Part shown: positions 16,976 through 25,360 of the stretch, piece by piece
Position numbering within the stretch: position 1 is the first letter of the stretch
How the letters are laid out: every line of letters starts with the position of its first letter
Origin: Buttiauxella sp049686335
GTDB lineage: Bacteria; Pseudomonadota; Gammaproteobacteria; Enterobacterales; Enterobacteriaceae
Reading direction: 5' to 3'
Assembly (NCBI RefSeq): GCF_049686335.1
Contig: NZ_JBAVHX010000025.1
Span: forward strand, 1 to 64,000
DNA: 64,000 nucleotides
Made by a program: the position numbers and the translations under genes
The notes under the pieces: generated by a model
What the model was told of the DNA's origin: nothing
What the model saw: the letters and a program-made list of their open reading frames with translations, nothing else
Databases searched by the model: none

Positions 16976-19162
16976 TTATTTCAGGTCAAAACGATCCAGA
17001 TTCATCACTTTCACCCAGGCCGCCACGAAGTCTTTCACAAACTTCTCTTTAGCATCACCACTGGCATAAACCTCCGCCAGCGCACGCAAAATTGCGTTGG
17101 AACCAAAGACCAGATCCGCACGAGTCGCGATGTGTTTCACTTCATTCGTTTGGCGGTCACGGCCTTCAAACAGTTCAGAAGAGTCATCCGTCGCTTTCCA
17201 CTCAGTGCGCATATCCAGCAGATTGACAAAGAAATCGTTGCTGAGTACACCCAGACGATCGGTGAATACGCCTTGCTTACCGCCATCAAAATTCGCACCT
17301 AACACACGCAAGCCACCCACCAGCACGGTGAGTTCTGGCGCGGTTAGTGTCAGTTGCTGAGCTTTATCAATCAGCAGTGACTCTGTAGACGCTGCATCCA
17401 CACGGGCACGGTAGTTGCGGAATCCATCTGCTACCGGCTCAAGCAGGTTGAACATCTCGATATCCGTCTGCTCCTGGCTCGCATCCACACGTCCCGGAAT
17501 AAACGGAACGCGTACACTAATCCCCGCTGCTTCAGCTGCTTGCTCAACACCCACAACGCCTGCCAGCACAATGATGTCGGCCAGAGAGGCTTTACCAGAG
17601 GCTTTCTGAATGGCTTCCAGTGCAGGCAGAGCGCGAGAAGCGGTAGCGTTGACATCCCAACTACGCTGAGGAGCCAGCGCCAGGCGCGCACCATTAGCGC
17701 CGCCGCGTTTATCGCCGCCACGGAAAGTCGATGCCGACGCCCAGGCGACAGAAACCAGATCACCTACTGACAAACCGGAATGGGAAATCTCAGCTTTCAG
17801 GTGATCGATATCAGCAGGCGTTGGGCTGAATGTCGCTTTCGGCAACGGGTCCTGCCAAATCAGTTCTTCTTTTGGCACTTCTGGACCGATGTAACGCGCA
17901 ATCGGCCCCATATCGCGGTGAGTCAGTTTGAACCAGGCGCGAGCAAACGCTTCGTTGAATGCTTGCGGGTCATTGAGGAAACGGCGTGAAATTTTTTCAA
18001 ATTCCGGATCGAAACGCAGCGTGAGATCGGTAACCAACATAGTCGGCTTACGTTTTTTCGAGGGATCAAACGGATCAGGAATGATTTCTGGCGCATCGAC
18101 TGCTTCAAACTGTATGGCACCAGCAGGGCTGCGCGTCTGGACCCATTCAAATTTGAACAAGTTCTCAAAGAAGTAGTTGCTCCACTGAGTGGGTGTTTGA
18201 GACCAGACCACTTCCAGGCCAGAGGTAATGGCGTCCGCACCTGCACCTGAGCCGTGGCTGCTCGTCCAACCTAAACCCTGGGCTTCAATAGGCGCCGCTT
18301 CTGGGTCAACACCCACATGCGTTGCTTCAGCCGCACCATGGGTTTTACCTAGCGTATGCCCACCGGCGATAAGCGCAACCGTCTCTTCGTCGTTCATTCC
18401 CATATTGCCGAAAGTCGCACGAATGGCCGCAGCCGCGGAGAGCGGTTCACCACTGGCGTTTGGCCCTTCGGGGTTAACATAAATCAGCCCCATTTCGGTC
18501 GCAGCTAATGGGCGTTTGGCCAGTGCTTCTGGATTACGGTGCTCAAGCCAGGCTTTTTCATTACCCCAGTTCACATCGAGGTCTGGTTCCCAAACATCTT
18601 CGCGTCCGGCACCAAAACCAAATGTACGGAAGCCGGAGTTTTCCAGCGCTACGTTCCCCGCCAGCACATACAAGTCTGCCCAGGAAATTTTCTGGCCATA
18701 TTTCTGTTTGACAGGCCACAGCAGGCGACGAGCTTTATCCAGGCTGACGTTATCTGGCCAGGAGTTAAGGGGAGCAAAGCGCTGCTGACCACGACCCGCG
18801 CCACCACGGCCATCTACGGAGCGATAGGTACCAGCACCATGCCAGGCCATACGAATAAACAGCCCGGCATAGCTGCCCCAGTCGGCAGGCCACCATGGCT
18901 GAGAATCGGTAAGCAATGCTTTTAGATCGCCTTTCAGGGCAGAGTAATCGAGTTTGCTAAATTCTTTGCGGTAGTCAAAGTCTTCACCCAGAGGGTTTGA
19001 CCGAGTGGAATGCTGATTGAGGAGATCGACACGGAGTTGTTTTGGCCACCAGTCACGACTGCTTGTTCCGGCTCCAGCACTTTCATCAGGGCTACCCTGA
19101 TGAAACGGGCACTTACCTGTTCCTGCGGACAACGTATTATGATCGCTTTCGTTTGTGCTCAT
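16976..19162 (-). CDS. katG: Catalase-peroxidase KatG (HPI)
   Basis: Bifunctional haem enzyme that removes hydrogen peroxide. It has 728 residues in the usual duplicated peroxidase arrangement. The distal active site is in IRMAWHGAGTYR (Arg, Trp, His). The Trp-Tyr-Met adduct partners are that Trp, the Tyr in MGLIYVNPEGP, and a Met further on. The proximal haem His is in ALIAGGHTLGKTHGA. The C-terminal copy lacks haem ligands, as normal. An OxyR-like site lies upstream. Confidence 0.97.
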   Translation of the reverse strand: MSTNESDHNTLSAGTGKCPFHQGSPDESAGAGTSSRDWWPKQLRVDLLNQHSTRSNPLGEDFDYRKEFSKLDYSALKGDLKALLTDSQPWWPADWGSYAGLFIRMAWHGAGTYRSVDGRGGAGRGQQRFAPLNSWPDNVSLDKARRLLWPVKQKYGQKISWADLYVLAGNVALENSGFRTFGFGAGREDVWEPDLDVNWGNEKAWLEHRNPEALAKRPLAATEMGLIYVNPEGPNASGEPLSAAAAIRATFGNMGMNDEETVALIAGGHTLGKTHGAAEATHVGVDPEAAPIEAQGLGWTSSHGSGAGADAITSGLEVVWSQTPTQWSNYFFENLFKFEWVQTRSPAGAIQFEAVDAPEIIPDPFDPSKKRKPTMLVTDLTLRFDPEFEKISRRFLNDPQAFNEAFARAWFKLTHRDMGPIARYIGPEVPKEELIWQDPLPKATFSPTPADIDHLKAEISHSGLSVGDLVSVAWASASTFRGGDKRGGANGARLALAPQRSWDVNATASRALPALEAIQKASGKASLADIIVLAGVVGVEQAAEAAGISVRVPFIPGRVDASQEQTDIEMFNLLEPVADGFRNYRARVDAASTESLLIDKAQQLTLTAPELTVLVGGLRVLGANFDGGKQGVFTDRLGVLSNDFFVNLLDMRTEWKATDDSSELFEGRDRQTNEVKHIATRADLVFGSNAILRALAEVYASGDAKEKFVKDFVAAWVKVMNLDRFDLK

Positions 19163-19216
19163 CTTCCTGCTCCCTTCACTATTTTTTTACCAGGATATAC
19201 AGCTCTGCAGATAAGT

Positions 19217-19258
19217 TATAGACGATAAAAACTACAGATTTGATAGCTAATTCCTACT
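19217..19258 (-). promoter_or_regulatory. Possible OxyR site upstream of katG
   Basis: The segment contains ATAG-N7-CTAC (from GATAGCTAATTCCTAC), with a second CTAC element seven bases before it, close to the OxyR pattern of spaced ATAG/CTAT half-sites. It lies 55-95 bases upstream of the katG start, where an activator site is expected. The left half-site is weak. Confidence 0.5.
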
Positions 19259-19381
19259 AATCAAACATTAAGGTAGCAAATGTTTTTCAAAGAAACGTCA
19301 GCGCTCCCGTCAATCTTGAAAAATAGCCATTAAAAAAACAGGGATATTGAGAAGAGGAGAGGGATTAGTGCGGGGAAAGTA

Positions 19382-19404
19382 ATGGCCCTGACGGGCCATT
19401 TTCT
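19382..19404 (-). terminator. Weak hairpin after metF
   Basis: ATGGCCC and GGGCCAT form a seven-pair stem just after the metF stop. The T run on the minus strand is poor, so termination is uncertain. Confidence 0.35.
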
Positions 19405-19407
19405 GAA

Positions 19408-20298
19408 TCAGACGCCCGGGCGAACACCCAGGGTATGGCAGATTGCATAACTCATTTCTGCACGGTTCAGCGTGTAAAAGTGGAAATCTTTCACCCCTTC
19501 ACGGCTGAGGATCTTCACCATATCCATCGCGATATTGGCGCCGACCATTTTGCGAGTCTCTGCATCGTTATCCAGCCCTTCAAACATTTGCGCCATCCAG
19601 TGTGGGACACGCACGTTGGTCATGGTGGCGAATTTATGTGCCTGCTTGTAGTTACTCACTGGCAGAATGCCCGGCACGATTTCGACATCGATACCCGCCG
19701 CGGCACAGCGGTCGCGGAATCGTAGGTAGCTTTCCACATCAAAGAAGAACTGGGTGATAGCGCGGTTCGCACCGGCATCTATCTTGCGCTTCAGATTGAT
19801 AAGATCAGCCTGCGCACTTTTCGCTTCAGGGTGAACTTCCGGATAAGCGGCGACCGAAATATCAAAGTCACCGACATCTTTCAGTAACGTCACCAGATCC
19901 GAAGCATACATATCCGGCTTGCCGCCACCAGGGGGTAAATCACCGCGCAAGGCAACGATATGACGTATACCGTTATTCCAGTAATCCTGCGCAATGGCAC
20001 GCAATTCGTCGCGGGAGGCATCGATACAAGTCAAATGCGGTGCCGCTTCCAGACCCGTGCGATCTTTAATGCCTTTGATGATGCTATGCGTACGGTCACG
20101 TTCGCCAGAGTTTGCGCCATAAGTCACGGAGACAAATTTTGGTTTCAGGCTGCTGAGTCGATCAATTGAGCTCCACAGGGTTTGTTCCATTTCACTGGTG
20201 CGCGGCGGGAAAAATTCAAAGGAAACGTTAATTTGCCCGGCAACTTCGGCCAGACTCTGATTCAGTGCTTCCCGCTGGTTGGCGTGAAAAAAGCTCAT
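19408..20298 (-). CDS. metF: 5,10-methylenetetrahydrofolate reductase MetF
   Basis: FAD enzyme making 5-methyltetrahydrofolate, the methyl donor for methionine synthesis. It has 296 residues, identical in length to E. coli MetF. Conserved segments are FEFFPPRTSEMEQTLW near residue 29, VSVTYGANSGERDRT, HIVALRGDLPPGGG (FAD contacts) and ITQFFFDVESYLRF. It is transcribed alone from a promoter carrying tandem Met boxes. Confidence 0.97.
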   Translation of the reverse strand: MSFFHANQREALNQSLAEVAGQINVSFEFFPPRTSEMEQTLWSSIDRLSSLKPKFVSVTYGANSGERDRTHSIIKGIKDRTGLEAAPHLTCIDASRDELRAIAQDYWNNGIRHIVALRGDLPPGGGKPDMYASDLVTLLKDVGDFDISVAAYPEVHPEAKSAQADLINLKRKIDAGANRAITQFFFDVESYLRFRDRCAAAGIDVEIVPGILPVSNYKQAHKFATMTNVRVPHWMAQMFEGLDNDAETRKMVGANIAMDMVKILSREGVKDFHFYTLNRAEMSYAICHTLGVRPGV

Positions 20299-20344
20299 AC
20301 CCTTACCTCATCAATCGCATTTTATTATGTGGTGTTGTGTTTTA

Positions 20345-20384
20345 CTACATCCAGACGTTTAGACGTCCAGATAGCAAGATGAAG
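20345..20384 (-). promoter_or_regulatory. Tandem Met boxes upstream of metF
   Basis: Consecutive eight-base units AGACGTTT, AGACGTCC, AGATAGCA and AGATGAAG run from 20353 to 20384, with a weaker unit before them. They match the AGACGTCT consensus bound cooperatively by MetJ with S-adenosylmethionine. They lie 47-86 bases upstream of metF. Confidence 0.85.
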
Positions 20385-20480
20385 GAAAAGCATGACGCCG
20401 TCAACTGATAATTCAATACAAGAAATGAGGAATTCTCAATCAAATTGAATTTTCTTCATGTTGGGAAGATCGTAAGAAAA

Positions 20481-20566
20481 AACCCTCACCCCAGCCCTCT
20501 CCCTCAGGGAGAGGGAGAAAACCAATCGACTCCTTCTCCTGGGAGGAGAAGGTTGGGATAAGGGCG
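20481..20566. repeat. CCCTCACCC/GGGAGAGGG palindromic repeat, copy 2
   Basis: CCCTCACCCCAGCCCTCTCC, then CAGGGAGAGGGAG, then CTCCTTCTCCTGGGAGGAGA and a decayed tail GGTTGGGATAAGGG. It shows the same order of elements as the copy between argG and argH. It lies just downstream of metL. Confidence 0.75.
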
Positions 20567-20574
20567 TGCAGAGA

Positions 20575-23007
20575 TTACAGCAACTGCGCCAGACGGTTAA
20601 GGTCAGACTGAATCGCACCCGCTGTCACATCACGTCCTGCACCTGGCCCACGGATCACCAACGGGTTATCGCGGTACCAGCGGCTTTCAATGGCAAACAC
20701 GTTATCGCATGGCAGCAGCGAGGCCAGAGGATGTTCCGGACGAACCGCTTCGACGCCCACACGCGCTTTACCGTTGGCGTCAAAACGCGCCACGTGACGC
20801 AGTACCAGGCCCATTTCCTGTGCCGCTTCCAGACGCTGAACCATCTGCTCATTCAGCTCTTCGCCATTTTCAAAGAAATGGTCAATGGAGCCTTCTTCGC
20901 TGCCGTTAGTCACCAGCGATTCAACACGCACCTGGTCCGGCTCGATGTCATAACCCGCTTCACGGGCAAGGATCACCAGTTTACGCATCACGTCCTTCCC
21001 GGAGAGATCAACGCGTGGATCCGGTTCGGTTAATCCTTGCTGCCAGGCCTGATCCACCAAATCGGTAAACGGCACCGTGCCATCAAATTGCAGGAACAGC
21101 CAGGAGAGCGTACCGGAGAAAATGCCGCTGATAGCGAGAATGGAATCACCGCTTTCACGCAAGTCCCGAACGGTATGGTTTACCGGCAAACCTGCACCCA
21201 CGGTGGCGTTATACAGCCAGTGGCGACCAGTTTTGGTAAATGCGTTGCGGATTTCACGATATTTCTGGCTGTTGCTGGCACCGGCCAGTTTATTGGCGCT
21301 GATGACGTGGAAACCATGGCTTGCGAAATCAAGATACTGATCGGCTAACTGCTCGCTCGCCGTCACATCCAGAACCACCAAATCATCATACGGATGCGAG
21401 CGCATCCACTGGAACAGTGATTCTTCATCCTGCTCTACCGCTTCGTCGCTAAAGAAAGCGAGCGCACGGCTGGCATCCAGACCTTCGTAATTGAGCAAGC
21501 TGCGGCTACTGTCCACCACACCTGCCAGAACGAATTCAAAACCGGTACGCGCGGAGAGGGTTTCTTGCTCGCGGGCAAATAGTTCCAGCCAGCGAGAACC
21601 AATATTCCCTTTCCCGAAAAGCACCAGACCGACACGTTTTTCAGCGCGGAACAGGGACTTATGCAGACCCTGAATTAAGTTTTCAGTTGGGCCAACACGC
21701 AGTACCGCAACCAGGCTGATTCCGTCTTCAGACTGCCAGATAAACTCAACAGGCTGGTCTTTTAGCTGCTGCCAGAAACGGTGGCTATGCAGAGGATTAC
21801 GGCACACACCCGCACCGACCATTGCTACCAGCGCCAGGCCTTCGCGCAAGCGCAATTCGCCAGGCAGACTCGCCTTCTGTAGCGTTTCTAACACGCTGCC
21901 TGCAACTTCTGAGGTGTAGCAAAGTTGCAGCAGGTTACGATCAGGGTGAACACCGACTGACAGCGGGCGAATCTGAGCACGTTTCAACAACGTATCCAGC
22001 TCTTTGTGCGCCAGTTTAAAATCTTGCTGCGGGGAAACCTGCAGTTCAATCAGGCAAACATCGTCGTGGCTGGTGACGATACGCGCACCAGTACCCGATG
22101 CCAGTACACGTTCGATACGTGTTGAGCCTTGCTCCGGGGAGTAGCTGCAACGTAATTGCAGGTCGATGTCACTACCGGAAACCGGCTGCAAGGTACGTGC
22201 GTGCAGGACAGGTGCTGCCAGACGCGCCAGTTCACTTGCTTCATCAAGACGTAAGAGTGGGAGCAGGCACGCATCTTTCACTTTACGTGGATCCGCGCTG
22301 TAAACCCCGGCAACGTCACTCCAGATGGTCACGCGGGAAACCCCGGCTAGCGCACCAATCTGGGTGGCTGAATAGTCAGAACCATTACGCCCAAGCAGCA
22401 CGGTTTCGCCCGCGTCATTACGACAAATAAAGCCGGTCACAACGAGGCGTTTGTGCGGATGTTGCGCCATCAGTTCTTGCAGTAAAGGCCAGGATAAGCC
22501 TTCGTTAACTTGGGGTTGAGCAGCACGTTCAGCGCGCATAAATTCTCGCGCATCCAGCCACGCGGCTGGGTGACCTAACTGATTCAGCACCGCAGACATC
22601 AGACGTGCAGACCAAATTTCACCATGACCCACGACTTCGGCATACACTGCGTCGGTCATTTTGCCATCCAGCAGACCCGCCAGACGCTCAAGATCATGAA
22701 TAAACTGACCGATTAAGCTATCAGCAACATCAGGTGCCACAAGGCCGCTAATCAACTCACTCTGATAACGACGTAACGCCTGTTGAACCTGATGAGCAGA
22801 AAGACGATCGCTTTGGCTCAACTTTAACCAATTTATCAACTGGTTAGTTGTGCTACCGGCGGCGGAAACCACCATCATATCGCCAGGATTAGAGTACTCG
22901 GCCATAATCCCTGCAACGCGCAGGTAACACTTCACATCTGCCAGACTACTGCCACCAAATTTATGCAGTTGACGAACCGGCGCCCCTGCTGGTGCTGAAA
23001 CACTCAT
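20575..23007 (-). CDS. metL: Bifunctional aspartokinase II / homoserine dehydrogenase II MetL
   Basis: Two-domain enzyme catalysing the first and third steps from aspartate to homoserine for methionine synthesis. It has 810 residues, as in E. coli. The N-terminal kinase begins at LHKFGGSSLADV, with FICRNDAGETVLLGRNGSDYSA further on. The dehydrogenase begins near residue 460 at VLFGKGNIGSRWL, with VISANKLAGAS and ATVGAGLP. The start codon lies two bases after the metB stop, so the pair is coupled. Confidence 0.97.
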   Translation of the reverse strand: MSVSAPAGAPVRQLHKFGGSSLADVKCYLRVAGIMAEYSNPGDMMVVSAAGSTTNQLINWLKLSQSDRLSAHQVQQALRRYQSELISGLVAPDVADSLIGQFIHDLERLAGLLDGKMTDAVYAEVVGHGEIWSARLMSAVLNQLGHPAAWLDAREFMRAERAAQPQVNEGLSWPLLQELMAQHPHKRLVVTGFICRNDAGETVLLGRNGSDYSATQIGALAGVSRVTIWSDVAGVYSADPRKVKDACLLPLLRLDEASELARLAAPVLHARTLQPVSGSDIDLQLRCSYSPEQGSTRIERVLASGTGARIVTSHDDVCLIELQVSPQQDFKLAHKELDTLLKRAQIRPLSVGVHPDRNLLQLCYTSEVAGSVLETLQKASLPGELRLREGLALVAMVGAGVCRNPLHSHRFWQQLKDQPVEFIWQSEDGISLVAVLRVGPTENLIQGLHKSLFRAEKRVGLVLFGKGNIGSRWLELFAREQETLSARTGFEFVLAGVVDSSRSLLNYEGLDASRALAFFSDEAVEQDEESLFQWMRSHPYDDLVVLDVTASEQLADQYLDFASHGFHVISANKLAGASNSQKYREIRNAFTKTGRHWLYNATVGAGLPVNHTVRDLRESGDSILAISGIFSGTLSWLFLQFDGTVPFTDLVDQAWQQGLTEPDPRVDLSGKDVMRKLVILAREAGYDIEPDQVRVESLVTNGSEEGSIDHFFENGEELNEQMVQRLEAAQEMGLVLRHVARFDANGKARVGVEAVRPEHPLASLLPCDNVFAIESRWYRDNPLVIRGPGAGRDVTAGAIQSDLNRLAQLL

Positions 23008-23009
23008 GC

Positions 23010-24170
23010 TTACCCCTCGGCTGCAACCCGGAATGCATTTTCCAGGTCAGCAATTAAATCTTCGCTATCTTCAATGCCAGTCGAAATACGCAGCAAGGTT
23101 TCTGAAATCCCCGCTGCCGCACGCGCTTCTGGTGCCATGCCCGCATGGGTCATCGTCGCCGCGTGTGAAATCAAACTTTCTACCCCACCCAGCGATTCCG
23201 CCAGAGTGAAGAGAGTCAGGCTACTCAGGAAGCGACGCAGCTTTTGCTCGTCACCATTAAATTCAAAACTCAGCATCGCGCCAAAACCCTTTTGCTGACG
23301 AGCAGCAATTTCATGGCCCTGGTTATCTGGCAGCGAAGGATGATACAGCTTTTTCACCAGCGGTTGCGTTTGCAGGAAGTCGACAATCGCCTGGGCATTT
23401 CGTTGCGCCACTTCCATTCGTGGTGAAAGCGTACGCAGGCCGCGCAGCAGCAAGTAGCTATCGAAAGCACCGCCGGTTACGCCAATGTTGTTTGCCCACC
23501 AGGCAAGCTCAGTGACGGTTTCCGCGTCTTTCGCAATCACCACACCCGCAACAACATCTGAGTGGCCATTCAGGTATTTAGTACAAGAGTGCAGAACCAA
23601 ATCCGCGCCCAATGACAACGGGTTTTGCAGCGCCGGGCTCAGGAAGGTGTTATCCACCACACTGATTGCCCCAGCTTCACGCGCAGCGGCGCAGATTTTC
23701 GCAATATCTACCACTCGTAACAAGGGATTACTTGGGCTTTCGACCAGCACGAGTTTTGGTTTTTCGTTAAGTGCTGCACTTAATGCCGCTTCATCACCTT
23801 GATCGACAAACAAAACGCGATAGGCGCCGCGTTTTGCGAGACTATCAAAAAGTCGGTAGCTGCCGCCGTAACAGTCATGTGGAGCCACCAGCAGATCGCC
23901 AGGTTTCAGGAAAACAGTCGTGACCAGGTGAATTGCTGACATACCGGTATTTGTCAGCACTGCACCCGCGCCACCTTCCAGTTCGGCCAGTGCACGTTGG
24001 ACAACATCACGCGTAGGATTCCCACGACGCGAGTAATCATGCGCGCGCGGCTCGTTAAATCCGGTGAAATTATAAGTACTGGAGAGATGGATAGGCGGTA
24101 CAACGCAGCCGTATTGCTCGTCATCGTTTAAACCGCTACGTACTGCGATAGTTGCCTGTTTACGCGTCAT
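23010..24170 (-). CDS. metB: Cystathionine gamma-synthase MetB
   Basis: PLP enzyme joining O-succinylhomoserine and cysteine. The 386-residue length and start MTRKQATIAVRSGLNDDEQ match E. coli; a longer frame adds residues encoded by the operator region and was rejected. The PLP-binding Lys is in HSCTKYLNGHSD near residue 198, with VESPSNPLLRVVDI and VVDNTFLSPALQNP before it. It is the first gene of metBL, divergent from metJ across Met boxes. Confidence 0.97.
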   Translation of the reverse strand: MTRKQATIAVRSGLNDDEQYGCVVPPIHLSSTYNFTGFNEPRAHDYSRRGNPTRDVVQRALAELEGGAGAVLTNTGMSAIHLVTTVFLKPGDLLVAPHDCYGGSYRLFDSLAKRGAYRVLFVDQGDEAALSAALNEKPKLVLVESPSNPLLRVVDIAKICAAAREAGAISVVDNTFLSPALQNPLSLGADLVLHSCTKYLNGHSDVVAGVVIAKDAETVTELAWWANNIGVTGGAFDSYLLLRGLRTLSPRMEVAQRNAQAIVDFLQTQPLVKKLYHPSLPDNQGHEIAARQQKGFGAMLSFEFNGDEQKLRRFLSSLTLFTLAESLGGVESLISHAATMTHAGMAPEARAAAGISETLLRISTGIEDSEDLIADLENAFRVAAEG

Positions 24171-24230
24171 GGCTCTCGAATCCTTGCTGGTCGAATAAAG
24201 GTCAGGCACCAGAGTAAACACTGCTGAGTT

Positions 24231-24262
24231 AGACGTCAATACATCTGGACATCTAAACTTCT
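24231..24262. promoter_or_regulatory. Met boxes between metB and metJ
   Basis: Four consecutive eight-base units: AGACGTCA, ATACATCT, GGACATCT and AAACTTCT. These fit the MetJ operator array shared by metBL and metJ in E. coli. Confidence 0.85.
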
Positions 24263-24432
24263 TTGCGTATAGATTGAGCAAACGCGCAATAGCCGTTAAA
24301 ATTATACGCTTTAGGGTGATAGCGTCGCAGACCGCGAATCAATAAACGCTGTACACTACGACCAGAAAATCGCTTCTCTCGCGACGCGTCCGATTGAGGC
24401 ATATATACATTGATAAGAGGATTAAGTATCTC

Positions 24433-24750
24433 ATGGCTGAATGGAGCGGCGAATATATCAGCCCTTACGCTGAGCACGGGAAGAAGAGTGAGCAAGTAAA
24501 GAAAATTACGGTTTCCATTCCTCTGAAGGTGTTAAAAATCCTCACCGATGAGCGTACCCGTCGCCAGGTGAATAACCTGCGTCACGCGACTAACAGTGAA
24601 CTCCTGTGCGAAGCCTTCCTGCATGCGTTTACTGGCCAACCGTTGCCTAACGATGCAGATCTGCGCAAAGAGCGTAGCGATGAGATCCCTGAAGCGGCGA
24701 AGGTGATTATGCGCGAACTGGGGATTGATCCAGAGACCTGGGAATACTAG
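24433..24750 (+). CDS. metJ: Methionine repressor MetJ
   Basis: Ribbon-helix-helix repressor that uses S-adenosylmethionine as corepressor to shut off the met regulon, including metF and metBL here. It has 105 residues and starts MAEWSGEYISPYAEHGKKS as in E. coli. The DNA-contacting beta-strand is KKITVSIPLKVL, and the helix carrying DERTRRQVNNLRHATNSELL follows. An upstream in-frame ATG would add 13 unrelated residues. Confidence 0.98.
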   Translation: MAEWSGEYISPYAEHGKKSEQVKKITVSIPLKVLKILTDERTRRQVNNLRHATNSELLCEAFLHAFTGQPLPNDADLRKERSDEIPEAAKVIMRELGIDPETWEY

Positions 24751-24770
24751 TTACAGGAATGATCCTTATT

Positions 24771-24893
24771 CTCTATAGCATTCGAGTCGTAGGTAGGCGG
24801 CAAGGGAGCAAATCCCCGGGAGCTTACTGAAAAGTGACTGGGGTGAGTGAGTGCAGCCAACACCCCTACGGCTTGAATGATGACGGGAATAAC
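24771..24893. repeat. ERIC element, copy 1
   Basis: Contains the ERIC core: AAATCCCCGGGAGCTTACT, then AAGTGACTGGGGTGAGTGAG, then GCAGCCAACACC and the terminal CGGCTTGAATGATGACGGGA. It fills the gap between metJ and the rpmE terminator. Confidence 0.9.
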
Positions 24894-24920
24894 AAAAAAG
24901 GCGCCGTTAGGCGCCTTTTT
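24894..24920 (-). terminator. rpmE terminator
   Basis: On the minus strand, AAGGCGCC-TAAC-GGCGCC followed by six T, 16 bases after the rpmE stop and abutting the ERIC element. Confidence 0.85.
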
Positions 24921-24936
24921 CTTACCGTGCAGCGAA

Positions 24937-25152
24937 TTACTTCTTCGCGCCTGGAACGCTGAAACGCTTGTTGAAGCGGTCAACGCGGCCACCGGTAGCA
25001 ACATCACGCTGCTTGCCAGTGTAGAACGGGTGGCATTCGCCACATACGTCCAGGTTCAGATCATGACCCACGGTAGAGCGAATCTTGATAGAATTACCGC
25101 AAGAACAGTTTGCAGTAATTTCTGTGTAGTTCGGGTGAATATTCTTTTTCAT
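24937..25152 (-). CDS. rpmE: 50S ribosomal protein L31 (zinc-binding form)
   Basis: Large-subunit protein bridging to the 30S head. Of 71 residues, the four cysteines at 16, 18, 37 and 40 (NCSCGN and VCGECHP) form the zinc site of the C+ paralogue. The conserved QRDVATGGRVDRFNKRF is present. It is one residue longer than in E. coli and ends PGAKK. Single gene divergent from priA. Confidence 0.97.
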   Translation of the reverse strand: MKKNIHPNYTEITANCSCGNSIKIRSTVGHDLNLDVCGECHPFYTGKQRDVATGGRVDRFNKRFSVPGAKK

Positions 25153-25360
25153 GGAAAACCTCTGTATAAGGCCGCGTCGCTCTTCCAGCCCTAACGCCAG
25201 ACACCACGCGAAGTTGATAAATTAGGTTTTTTGATACCAAAAACTGCGCATCAAAGGCGGCGAATCATACAGAACCCCGCGAATGGATGCAAACTGATCC
25301 GCATTTTCTGGAACACACAGTGTACACTATCTCGTCATTTTTAGCATTTCGGAATAATTA

